From a virus: DNA of 26,149 nt. Position numbers and translations under genes: made by a program. Positions 18,516 through 23,784 of this stretch are shown here, piece after piece. The DNA is taken from IMG/VR virus record IMGVR_UViG_3300030109_002408, positions 1 to 26,149 of that record. The stretch is one strand, 5' to 3'. The stretch's first letter is position 1. Each line of letters starts with the position of its first letter. The notes under the pieces were generated by a model, which saw nothing but the letters and a program-made list of their open reading frames with translations, ran no database searches and had not been told where the DNA came from.

Positions 18516-20432
18516 TTATCTCCAACTATCTAAGTCCATGTTACTAGGTTCGTACCCTTCAAAGCTAGGACTATAATCGTACCCTAATTCAGCAAAACGT
18601 TCTTTCTGCATACGTCTTATTGCTCTCATAGGAAACCAACTAGCCATAACTATATCAGTCTTTGTACCTATTGTTTTACTTTTAGTTTTTGCAGAACTAA
18701 AATAAACCAACTGACTTGTATATAAGTTTACCTTTTCTTGTGCCTCAAATCCAAGATATGGCAAAGAAATTTTATTATCAGCAAACATTGGTCTCATAGC
18801 TGTAACACCAAACAAAGGGTCAAATTTATTATTATGTGTTTCGTGTCCTTCCAAAAATATACCATGTGTTGATGCAAACTCTCTAATACTTACATCTTGT
18901 CGTATTGCTTTTTGGAAACCATTTTCTTCTATAACCCAATGTGCTAAATTATATTTTAACCACCATTCTTTAATAATGCTTAATGCTTGTGGTATACCAC
19001 CACCTAGACTGTTGTTCATATCTACCATATGTAATTTATTATTTTCTGTATCAAAAGCCCAAAGAAAAGCTGCTTGATAACCTGTAGATGCAGGGTCTAG
19101 TCCTGCTACTAATCTTGTTCCTGGAGGCACTTGTCCTATGTCTCTACTTTGATTTCTACATTGTTCTATTTCTATTCTGTCAAACAATGCAAGTCCTTCA
19201 GGCATTGCAACGTTTAGATAAACCATTTCGTATATAGCTCTACCACCTGTAGTTTCTGCTGCTCGTCTCCTGTCCATTAACCATTTGTAAGTTCTTTTAG
19301 AACCCCACAACATACAATCCATATGTTCTGAATCTTCAGGTAATGTACAAGCTGTATCATGTGCTTCTTCTATTGTTGTAGTCCAACTATCGTTATCTGA
19401 TAAGTGTGAATATAAATCGTCATAGTGTTGTCTTGAACCTATAACTACCATTGCAGTGTGTTCCTCTTTACGACTTGATAATGTTGTAGTCCACCAATTT
19501 CTAGTGTTTTCTCTACTTGATGGTTGCATTGTAGAACTGTGGTCCTCAATGTCATCTGCAATAATTATGTCACAGTCTCTTGATAGAATCTTACCACCAC
19601 GTCCAAGACCTACCATAGTAGGACTCTTAATACCAGTAACGGTTCTTGTACCAACTGTAAAACCATTTTGTGACCAAGACTTACCTGTACGTGATGTAGG
19701 TTTAAACTTTTCTCCTGGTCCACATATTTCTTCTATAAGTAACTCATTACTTTCTAGTTGGTCTAATACAGAACCAACAGCATTTTTTGCTATCTCTTCG
19801 TTACCACCTACCCATAAAATACGTATGTTAGGAGTTTTACAAATAAGCCATACAGCAAAATGTATTAACAAATCTGTTTTACCATGACGAGGTGGCGACA
19901 ATATCATATGTTGTCCTCCTGTGTCTATAGCATTCATTATTTCTTCAATCCATTTTTTGTGAAACTCAGGTGTCTCATATGCGTCACCTGTCTCTGTCAT
20001 AAAATATCTATCTCTAAAATTTGTAAAATCTTGTAAACTTTTTTCTGCAACTTGTGGTAGTGACCATTTTTCTTTTTGTTTTTCTATTTTTAAATCTTCT
20101 ACATATGCAGAAAAAGCCATAGATACTGCACCTACTGTAGTTTCTAAAATAGATGCAACATTTTTAATTGTATTTTTTTCTTCTAGTATTTCTTTTGCTA
20201 GTCCTGATTCAACTATATCGTTATAAACTTTACCTCTACGTGATTGCACATTTGTTTTTTGACTAGGTATATTTAACTCGTCATCTTCTTGTTTCCACTC
20301 TACACCTGCTTTTCTAGCACGTTTTTTTTGCATATTGATTCTGTTATAACATCTGTCACTACAGTATTTTTTTCTACCTTTAGGTAATGGTCTATGGCAT
20401 CCACCTGCATAACATAATTTATTTTGCGACAT
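18516..20432 (-). CDS. terL: Terminase large subunit with N-terminal zinc-binding and HTH extension
   Basis: This DNA-packaging ATPase and nuclease has 638 aa. Residues 7-28 hold a Cys4 set (C7, C12, C24, C28), followed by a basic helix (QKKRARKAG) and, at about 70-112, a helix-turn-helix-like segment. The ATPase begins near 150: Walker A SPPRHGKTD (179-187), Walker B DIIIADD (288-294), and a motif like MVVIGSRQHYDD (328-339). The RNase H-like nuclease starts with LVAGLDPAST (D446) and continues with WVIEENG (499-505) and a late Asp in TDIVMASW. The first 110 residues are extra compared with compact TerL proteins. No separate small terminase is seen, so this extension may take over DNA recognition (inference). 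The gene overlaps the zinc-ribbon gene upstream by 14 nt; portal follows at once. Confidence 0.93.
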   Translation of the reverse strand: MSQNKLCYAGGCHRPLPKGRKKYCSDRCYNRINMQKKRARKAGVEWKQEDDELNIPSQKTNVQSRRGKVYNDIVESGLAKEILEEKNTIKNVASILETTVGAVSMAFSAYVEDLKIEKQKEKWSLPQVAEKSLQDFTNFRDRYFMTETGDAYETPEFHKKWIEEIMNAIDTGGQHMILSPPRHGKTDLLIHFAVWLICKTPNIRILWVGGNEEIAKNAVGSVLDQLESNELLIEEICGPGEKFKPTSRTGKSWSQNGFTVGTRTVTGIKSPTMVGLGRGGKILSRDCDIIIADDIEDHSSTMQPSSRENTRNWWTTTLSSRKEEHTAMVVIGSRQHYDDLYSHLSDNDSWTTTIEEAHDTACTLPEDSEHMDCMLWGSKRTYKWLMDRRRAAETTGGRAIYEMVYLNVAMPEGLALFDRIEIEQCRNQSRDIGQVPPGTRLVAGLDPASTGYQAAFLWAFDTENNKLHMVDMNNSLGGGIPQALSIIKEWWLKYNLAHWVIEENGFQKAIRQDVSIREFASTHGIFLEGHETHNNKFDPLFGVTAMRPMFADNKISLPYLGFEAQEKVNLYTSQLVYFSSAKTKSKTIGTKTDIVMASWFPMRAIRRMQKERFAELGYDYSPSFEGYEPSNMDLDSWR

Positions 20433-20517
20433 AACTTTTACATTCTTTGTTTTTACATTTCATATCATTCTTTGGTAACAATTTTTCTCCACACCTCGGA
20501 CATCCAATAGGTATCAA
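20419..20517 (-). CDS. Mini zinc-ribbon protein, 32 aa, probable TTG start
   Basis: This short frame encodes CPRCGEKLLPK...MKCKNKEC, two CxxC-like pairs (C6, C9, C21, C26) 11 residues apart, the layout of a zinc ribbon. There is no ATG at the N-terminus; TTG at 20517 is the only usual start, placed just behind the stop of the 43-aa gene, without a strong ribosome binding site. The frame ends inside terL, overlapping it by 14 nt. The Cys spacing and the exact fit between neighbours make it likely to be real despite its size. Its role is unknown. It might bind DNA or RNA, or partner the zinc-binding head of TerL. Confidence 0.55.
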   Translation of the reverse strand: MIPIGCPRCGEKLLPKNDMKCKNKECKSYVAK

Positions 20518-20518
20518 A

Positions 20519-20650
20519 TTATTTTTTAGGTAATACTTTTATTTTGCCGTTTTTAGTTCTTGCGTATCTATTTTTTTTAGTTTCCATGCTAGGTATCAAA
20601 GTACCACTGTATCTTTTACCACCCCATGTCCAATAAACTGTTTTTCCCAT
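20519..20650 (-). CDS. Small basic protein, 43 aa
   Basis: The product begins GKTVYWTWGGKRYSGTLIPS and ends in a Lys/Arg-rich tail. The N-terminal half looks like a small beta structure with aromatic residues and could be an SH3-like or nucleic-acid-binding hairpin. The start overlaps the stop of the 54-aa gene in TAATG. It belongs to a run of seven tiny coupled genes ahead of terL. I do not recognise the family. High positive charge suggests binding to DNA, possibly in the packaged head. Confidence 0.6.
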   Translation of the reverse strand: MGKTVYWTWGGKRYSGTLIPSMETKKNRYARTKNGKIKVLPKK

Positions 20651-20814
20651 TATTTTTTTGCTCTACGTTTTGCTTTATTTTTTTTACTATTAGGAAATCC
20701 TGCTTTCATGTCTGCATACGCTTTTGGAGATATAGTAGATTTTTTCTTTGACCTACTTGTTCCTGCTTTTTTCCTTTTATTTATGTTATGATATAAACCT
20801 TTTTTGGCTGCCAT
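20650..20814 (-). CDS. Small very basic protein (KKGLYxNIxxR type), 54 aa
   Basis: The sequence starts AAKKGLYHNINKRKKAGTSR and continues with STISPKAYADMKAGFP before a Lys/Arg-rich end; nearly half the residues are charged. I recall the pattern KKGLYxNIxxRRKAGTSR...SxxAYxxMKxGFP from many small proteins of marine tailed phages, where it is a conserved protein of unknown function. It overlaps the genes on both sides (TAATG each side). Composition suggests a DNA-binding or virion-packaged peptide, but no experiment known to me gives the function. Confidence 0.7.
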   Translation of the reverse strand: MAAKKGLYHNINKRKKAGTSRSKKKSTISPKAYADMKAGFPNSKKNKAKRRAKK

Positions 20815-20996
20815 TATGTTCCTACTTTCTTTTGTGCATTTACGTGTGCCTTACTAAAAGAGTTTCCTCTTATCATAGAATTATACATATATTTTATATG
20901 TTTTTTAGTATGATGAGTAGAATGTTTCTTCATAGCTTTTTGTTGACTAGAACTTAACTTTGTTATATCAACGCCTTTTATTTTTACAATTTTCAT
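20814..20996 (-). CDS. Small His/Lys-rich helical protein, 60 aa
   Basis: The central part reads LSSSQQKAMKKHSTHHTKKH, followed by MYNSMIRGNSFSKAHVNAQK. This matches a small conserved protein I recall from marine phages (QxxAMxxHxxHHTxKHxxxMxxxMxxGxSFxxAHxxAxxxVG). It is predicted to be almost all helix, with four His in a helical spacing that could bind metal. The start lies 3 nt behind the stop of the 85-aa gene and the stop overlaps the next ATG. Function unknown. Conservation near the packaging genes hints at a structural or DNA-associated role. Confidence 0.7.
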   Translation of the reverse strand: MKIVKIKGVDITKLSSSQQKAMKKHSTHHTKKHIKYMYNSMIRGNSFSKAHVNAQKKVGT

Positions 20997-20999
20997 TTT

Positions 21000-21257
21000 T
21001 TACCACATTTTGCAGGACCAATACCTAGCAGTTGTTTTATCCTTAGCTGTATCACATTTGTGTCTAGCTCTAAAAGATTTACGTGCTGCAGGATTGTCCT
21101 TTCTTATTTCCATGTTTGGGTCTCCAAACATTACTTTTTTTACTTTACCATTATCGTTTACATAAACTTTAAATTTTTTTCTACCATGACCAGGTTCGCC
21201 TTTGCTTATCCTAGATGGTTTGTTTAATGTAACTGATTTACCTTGGTACTTAGCCAT
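21000..21257 (-). CDS. Conserved small phage protein ending in ARYWSCKMW, 85 aa
   Basis: The protein has a beta-rich basic first half (KKFKVYVNDNGKVKKVMFGD, residues 27-46) and a conserved second half with FRARHKCDT (62-70) and ARYWSCKMW (77-85). H66, C68 and C82 are possible metal ligands. I recall the pattern FxVYVxxxxKVKKVxFGDPNMxIxxDxPxxRxSFRARHxCDT...ARYWSCxxW from cyanophages and other marine phages, where it is a short conserved protein without an assigned function. ATG at 21257 overlaps the preceding stop. It is the longest of the small-gene run ahead of terL. Confidence 0.78.
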   Translation of the reverse strand: MAKYQGKSVTLNKPSRISKGEPGHGRKKFKVYVNDNGKVKKVMFGDPNMEIRKDNPAARKSFRARHKCDTAKDKTTARYWSCKMW

Positions 21258-21370
21258 TAGATAATTTTAGATTTTCTTTTACTATCTCTTAATTTTTTAA
21301 AATCAGCACCAGTAATCTTGTCAAATGGCGGTGCTTGTTTTGCTATCTTTTTTTGTTTAGGTGACAGCAT
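21257..21370 (-). CDS. Small basic protein (LSPKQKKIA type), 37 aa
   Basis: The product starts LSPKQKKIAKQAPPFDKITG and goes on with ADFKKLRDSKRKSKII. A pattern LxPKQKxIAxxAPPxxKITGADFxxL is familiar to me from small proteins in marine phages next to the ARYWSC-type gene. Its ATG shares a base with the stop of the 14-aa gene before it and its stop shares a base with the ATG of the 85-aa gene, so it is part of the coupled chain. Function unknown; basic and probably partly disordered. Confidence 0.65.
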   Translation of the reverse strand: MLSPKQKKIAKQAPPFDKITGADFKKLRDSKRKSKII

Positions 21371-21414
21371 TAGTAACCCATTCTTTTTTTCTTTTTCTTT
21401 TTCTTTCCTGGCAT
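21370..21414 (-). CDS. Micro-protein of 14 aa, Lys-rich, first gene of the structural operon
   Basis: A strong ribosome binding site AAAGGAGG lies five bases before an ATG that opens only 14 codons: MPGKKKKKKKRMGY. The stop overlaps the start of the 37-aa gene. The excellent Shine-Dalgarno and TAATG junction argue that it is translated, either as a true basic peptide or as a leader that loads ribosomes for the coupled downstream genes. I recall longer relatives beginning MPGKKKKK in marine phages, so this could be a shortened version. Confidence 0.55.
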   Translation of the reverse strand: MPGKKKKKKKRMGY

Positions 21415-21565
21415 CTTGCCTCCTTTATATAAATATATCATAGCAGGTGTGAAAAAATTTTTTTTAAACGACTAACCCTCACTTGCGTGAGGGCTTTACC
21501 GTTACGATAATAGTCGTCAATCAGAAAGGAAAATGCAATGAATAAAGAATTATTTGTTGCATCCT
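21415..21565 (-). promoter_or_regulatory. Structured leader of the structural operon
   Basis: From the promoter at 21572-21598 to the first start codon there are about 150 nt. On the minus strand they hold a weak 6-bp hairpin (ATGCAA/TTGCAT). A nested structure follows: outer stem 21468-21474 with 21511-21517 (7 bp) and inner stem 21476-21482 with 21487-21493 (7 bp), capped by GCAA, a GNRA tetraloop only on this strand. After it come eight A and six T (21452-21465). The T-run is short and preceded by A, so it is a poor terminator but could act as an attenuator. Confidence 0.5.
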
Positions 21566-21571
21566 GGTTTT

Positions 21572-21598
21572 AGTATAACATAAACTTGTAATTGTAAA
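21572..21598 (-). promoter_or_regulatory. Promoter for the structural (terL-portal-virion) operon
   Basis: On the minus strand TTTACA (21593-21598) and TATACT (21572-21577) are separated by 15 bases, with TG one base before the -10 (extended -10). TTTATGTTATACTAA differs by one base from the same stretch in the promoter at 816-842, with equal spacing to the -35. This repetition at the only two long minus-strand gaps in the structural region is the main evidence. Start of transcription near 21565. Confidence 0.68.
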
Positions 21599-21839
21599 GA
21601 ACTTATGGTAGATTGATTTCACAATCAGAGAGTTCTTCCTGCTTTTAGAAAAGGATTCTTGATAAAACATCAATAAAGTGGACTAGCAGGACCATGTTAA
21701 CTAGGGTCACAGCCTATTACTTCATAATATAAAATAAGTCATAAACAGATTTGTTATCGGTTGGGAGGGATGACACAGGGTGAGATGTACTTCAAATGTT
21801 TACTTTACTTGACTAACACTGACATAAAAGGTACACCAC

Positions 21840-21869
21840 TATATATAGTACCACTACATCTAGTACCAC
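21840..21869. repeat. Tandem 15-bp repeat (TAGTACCAC type)
   Basis: Two adjacent 15-mers, TATATATAGTACCAC (21840-21854) and TACATCTAGTACCAC (21855-21869), match at 13 of 15 positions, and GGTAC just upstream pairs with GTACC in the first. The layout suggests a double operator site on one or two helical turns, about 270 bp upstream of the structural promoter. Confidence 0.6.
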
Positions 21870-21992
21870 AGTTAACAGCATATTTTTAGCGTGTATACAC
21901 ATTACAAAGCCGCCCCCTCGATTTAACCCTGCCATGCTTAATCCTGCTATACATTGTGCGTTTGTGCATGTAGACATGTTACGTTTTGCTAG

Positions 21993-22042
21993 ACATACTA
22001 TATGTTGTGTGTATAGTTTGTAGCACATACTACATATTGTGT
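21993..22042. repeat. Spaced 18-bp direct repeat (ACATACTAYATRTTGTGT)
   Basis: ACATACTATATGTTGTGT (21993-22010) recurs as ACATACTACATATTGTGT (22025-22042), 16 of 18 identical, start-to-start distance 32 bp (about three helical turns). Between them lies GTTTGTAGCACATA, a close copy of the left arm element of the RNA at 22615-22934. This looks like regulator or origin-binding sites. Confidence 0.55.
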
Positions 22043-22070
22043 ACCCTTTTGATTTAGATACAGGGGATAG

Positions 22071-22166
22071 TTAGTTAACTAAGGAGATGTGCCGAAGGTT
22101 GTTGAAGTTCCAGTAAATACTGGAGAGAATAGAGAAGGGAGATGCAAGTAAGGGAGAAACCTGCAT
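22071..22166 (-). CDS. Possible micro-protein, 31 aa
   Basis: A frame of 31 codons starts with ATG at 22166 shortly behind AGGAAGGA, a good ribosome binding site. The product is Ser/Leu/Ile-rich (SPLLASPFSILSSIYWNFNN) and moderately hydrophobic. The start lies 17 nt after the stop of the 48-aa gene. The same DNA contains inverted repeats (GATGCA/TGCATC and CCAGTA/TACTGG), so the segment could instead be structured leader RNA. No homologue is recognised. Low confidence. Confidence 0.3.
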   Translation of the reverse strand: MQVSPLLASPFSILSSIYWNFNNLRHISLVN

Positions 22167-22182
22167 CAATCCTTCCTGATTA

Positions 22183-22329
22183 TTATTGTTTAGCGTTCGC
22201 TAATTCAAGTACACGCGTTGGAATAACCACATGTTGGTTACACCAATCACAAGCGTGACCGTATGTGACTGGCTGTGCGTTGTGCCTGTCGTCAATCTCA
22301 CGAATCCGTGAGCCACAGATATTACACAT
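22183..22329 (-). CDS. Small Cys-pair (zinc-ribbon-like) protein, 48 aa
   Basis: The product has MCNICGSRIRE at its start and CDWCNQHVVIP at residues 27-37: two CxxC knuckles (C2, C5, C27, C30) with His at 16, 25 and 33, as in a small treble-clef or zinc ribbon. The paired Cys codons in a tiny frame, and the GACAGG just before the ATG, support a real gene. It follows the 47-aa gene at 53 nt and is probably co-transcribed from the promoter at 22547-22575. Its place in the control region suggests an early regulatory or host-takeover protein; the function is unknown. Confidence 0.65.
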   Translation of the reverse strand: MCNICGSRIREIDDRHNAQPVTYGHACDWCNQHVVIPTRVLELANAKQ

Positions 22330-22382
22330 TATGACCTGTCTTTCTTTCTTTTAAACATTTACCTGCCTTTCTGTATTACACA

Positions 22383-22526
22383 TTAGAAGTCTCTCTCTAA
22401 CGTTTCGGACTGTTCATTATATTCCCAATTTTCATTTATCCAAGGGGAAGTAAGTTTGTAAAGTTTACCGTGTTGGTCTTGTACAATCACATCCCATATT
22501 TCGTATTCTAATTTTTCTTCATTCAT
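22383..22526 (-). CDS. Small acidic protein, 47 aa
   Basis: The start has a strong ribosome binding site (AGAAAGGA) 6 bases upstream and a good promoter at 22547-22575 right behind it. The acidic product begins NEEKLEYEIWDVIVQDQHGK and has a small beta-strand core (YEIWDVIVQDQHGKLYKLTS) then a Trp/Glu-rich end. No family is recognised. It is the first gene leftward of the divergence point, so probably expressed early, possibly in a host-directed or regulatory role. Confidence 0.65.
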   Translation of the reverse strand: MNEEKLEYEIWDVIVQDQHGKLYKLTSPWINENWEYNEQSETLERDF

Positions 22527-22546
22527 AGTGTTTCCTTTCTGATTCA

Positions 22547-22575
22547 AGAATACCACAAATAAAAATATATGTAAA
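22547..22575 (-). promoter_or_regulatory. Leftward promoter of the 47/48-aa genes
   Basis: On the minus strand TTTACA (22570-22575) and TATTCT (22547-22552) are 17 bases apart, with TGG just before the -10 (extended -10). Transcription would start near 22540, a few bases before the ribosome binding site of the 47-aa gene. The -35 lies 3 bp from the -35 of the rightward promoter at 22579-22608, so the two may compete for polymerase. Confidence 0.65.
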
Positions 22576-22578
22576 CAT

Positions 22579-22608
22579 TTGTTGTTAAAATCTAGATATG
22601 TATATAAT
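22579..22608 (+). promoter_or_regulatory. Rightward promoter of the structured RNA
   Basis: TTGTTG (22579-22584) and a perfect TATAAT (22603-22608) are 18 bases apart. Transcription would begin near 22615, just before the first hairpin of the RNA. It lies back-to-back with the promoter at 22547-22575. Confidence 0.6.
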
Positions 22609-22665
22609 GAAATTGTTACTGGTCAGTAGGAGTATTTTACAGCCCTGTTTGGTACAACCGAACGC

Positions 22666-22841
22666 CAGTAGCTTGTAGCACATATGAAAGGTTGCTAGTT
22701 CATAACTAGCTAAGAACGAAACAACGAAATGCAGACCTCGTTCCATGTGTGTTACGAGCTACTGGTAGCTTGTAGCACATAGCATTGTGTAAACAGCTAA
22801 GACTTAATTGTGTAAGCCAACAACTGTGTGTTACGAGCTAC
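22666..22841 (+). repeat. Four-arm repeat L-R-L-R (TAGCTTGTAGCACA / TGTGTTACGAGCTA)
   Basis: The left element occurs from 22669 and 22766, the right element from 22749 and 22828. L and R are complementary over 14 positions when two G-U pairs are allowed. So A-left can pair with A-right or B-right, and B-left with B-right or A-right; the middle pair would form a hairpin with loop CTGG. A degenerate fifth copy (GTTTGTAGCACATA) is near 22016-22029. Confidence 0.8.
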
Positions 22842-22858
22842 ACAAGTAGCAATAGAAA

Positions 22859-22934
22859 GAGCTAGGTTAGTAACTTTCTTTCATGTAGTTATACGTACGC
22901 ATACCAAACTACTCTGACCTAGTTCTTTTTTTTT
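22859..22934 (+). terminator. Terminator-like stem at the end of the structured RNA
   Basis: GAGCTAGGTTAG (22859-22870) pairs with CTGACCTAGTTC (22914-22925) over 12 bp with two G-U, extended by A-T pairs, and is followed by nine T (22926-22934). The 43-nt loop holds its own 6-bp hairpin (GTAGTT/AACTAC). The loop is long for an intrinsic terminator, but the T-run directly behind the stem fits well. Confidence 0.6.
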
Positions 22935-22959
22935 ATTTATGTAGTTAAATGAGAAAGTA

Positions 22960-22968
22960 TGTTAATAT
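22960..22968 (+). promoter_or_regulatory. Possible extended -10 promoter of the rightward operon
   Basis: TG, one base, then TAATAT (22963-22968) follow the terminator-like T-run, and no good -35 is seen. It could restart transcription for the operon beginning at 22993. If it is not real, the operon depends on read-through of the structured RNA. Confidence 0.35.
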
Positions 22969-22992
22969 AGGATGTCAAATAGAAAGGACAAT

Positions 22993-23784
22993 ATGAGCAA
23001 GAAGATTCATGACTATCCAATGGATGATAATGATTGGTTCATAGAGGACAGCAACAATGTAGAGTGGAATCAAAGTTTTGTAGATAATACAAATTTTGTA
23101 CAAACTTCTTTAAACAAAAAGCATGTCAACGAACGAGCCGAGATTACATTTATTGGCGATAGTGTAATTGACTGTAAAGCATATACCAAGAGTGGTAAAG
23201 ATACTGTTGATTATTTCGCAGAAATTCACAGAAATAGCACTTACATGGCATTAATCAACAATCAAAGTAGAGATGGCGATACTATCTACGATTGTATTAA
23301 TAAACCAAATCAGGTCAACAAAGACACAAAACTTGTTGTTGTAAGTGCAGGTGGCAATGACTTGCTATCACTAATACAAATGATAAAGAACATTGAGGAC
23401 ACAAACCTTTTACACGGTATGTTACTTAGTGAGCTTGACAAATTGACGATTGCATACGAGACCATGTTACAGCAATGGAAACAGAAAAACAGAGATTTCC
23501 TACTGTTATCTGTGTACGAGGGAAACCTTGCATATAACCCACAAAGGTTTTATGGCTTTGACTACACAGCGAAAGCAATCGTCTCAATGTGGAACGATAG
23601 ATTATCACGCATTGCAAGAGACCATGACGAACGCAACTGGGGAACATATGATGTGCTTGACTTACGAGAGTTTATGTCAAGTCAATGTTATTACAATGAG
23701 ATTGAGCCTAACGATAGAGGAGCAAGACGCATTGCAAAACACATATCCAAGTATGTAGATTCTAATTATGCAGGTGGTTTGTAA
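22993..23784 (+). CDS. SGNH/GDSL hydrolase-like protein, 263 aa
   Basis: The SGNH blocks are recognisable: FIGDSVID (53-60, nucleophile S57), RDGDT (93-97, block II G95) and VVVSAGGNDLL (115-125, N122). The last block reads NEIEPNDRGARRIAKHI (235-251); in most of the family this is DxxHP, so the catalytic His is Glu here and the Asp is Asn. I recall subfamilies with an EP in this place, so it may still be an active esterase/deacylase or may have lost activity. There is no signal peptide. I chose ATG 22993 because AGAAAGGA lies 4-5 bases before it; an ATG at 22972 has no such site. It is the first gene of the rightward operon. A possible target is an acylated host polymer (guess). Confidence 0.72.
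   Translation: MSKKIHDYPMDDNDWFIEDSNNVEWNQSFVDNTNFVQTSLNKKHVNERAEITFIGDSVIDCKAYTKSGKDTVDYFAEIHRNSTYMALINNQSRDGDTIYDCINKPNQVNKDTKLVVVSAGGNDLLSLIQMIKNIEDTNLLHGMLLSELDKLTIAYETMLQQWKQKNRDFLLLSVYEGNLAYNPQRFYGFDYTAKAIVSMWNDRLSRIARDHDERNWGTYDVLDLREFMSSQCYYNEIEPNDRGARRIAKHISKYVDSNYAGGL

Larger units (their letters stand above)
21600..22070. other. Non-coding divergence region rich in palindromes and short repeats
   Basis: No convincing gene lies in this 470-nt gap. Two hairpins lie at 21597-21637 (AAGAACT/AGTTCTT) and 21637-21691 (TCCTGCT/AGCAGGA), the first touching the -35 of the structural promoter. A perfect palindrome GTGTATACAC is at 21891-21900 and ACATACTATATGT (5-bp arms, 3-bp centre) at 21993-22005. 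Tandem and spaced near-repeats are listed separately. A stretch AAGCCGCCCCCTCG (about 21907-21920) is unusually G+C-rich for this genome. Together this resembles an operator cluster or replication origin. A possible 71-aa minus-strand frame here has a repetitive, unlikely composition. Confidence 0.5.
22615..22934 (+). ncRNA. Structured RNA of about 320 nt with two interchangeable long stems
   Basis: No gene of note is in this stretch, yet it can be folded almost throughout. There is a 7-bp hairpin (22647-22653/22657-22663), then a 21-bp stem A (22666-22686/22744-22764) closing a multiloop with two hairpins (22694-22700/22704-22710, loop CAT; 22714-22719/22738-22743). An 18-bp stem B (22765-22782/22824-22841) and a terminator stem (22859-22870/22914-22925) plus nine T follow. 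All long stems contain G-U pairs valid only for plus-strand RNA. Arms of A and B are interchangeable. A promoter precedes it. It resembles no RNA family I can name. It is either a stand-alone phage RNA or a 5' leader controlling the operon at 22993. Confidence 0.68.

Noticed and set aside
20772-20800. Plus-strand TTTATGTTATGAT resembling the late promoter motif
   Set aside because: It points against transcription and is inside the 54-aa gene; no rightward gene follows.
21535-21575. Plus-strand micro-frame of 11 codons with AGAAAGGA in front (product MNKELFVASWF)
   Set aside because: It lies inside a hairpin of the leftward leader and next to the leftward promoter; the rightward signal is probably the complement of a pyrimidine-rich tract and no rightward promoter is seen.
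21590-21720. tRNA-like or group I intron-like hairpins
   Set aside because: Two hairpins are present, but no T-loop (TTCRA type), acceptor pairing, CCA end or intron core elements could be found.
21813-22028. Minus-strand frame of 71 codons in the divergence region
   Set aside because: Its sequence is made of the repeats and palindromes of this region, composition is odd (many Cys, Val and Met), and no ribosome binding site precedes it.
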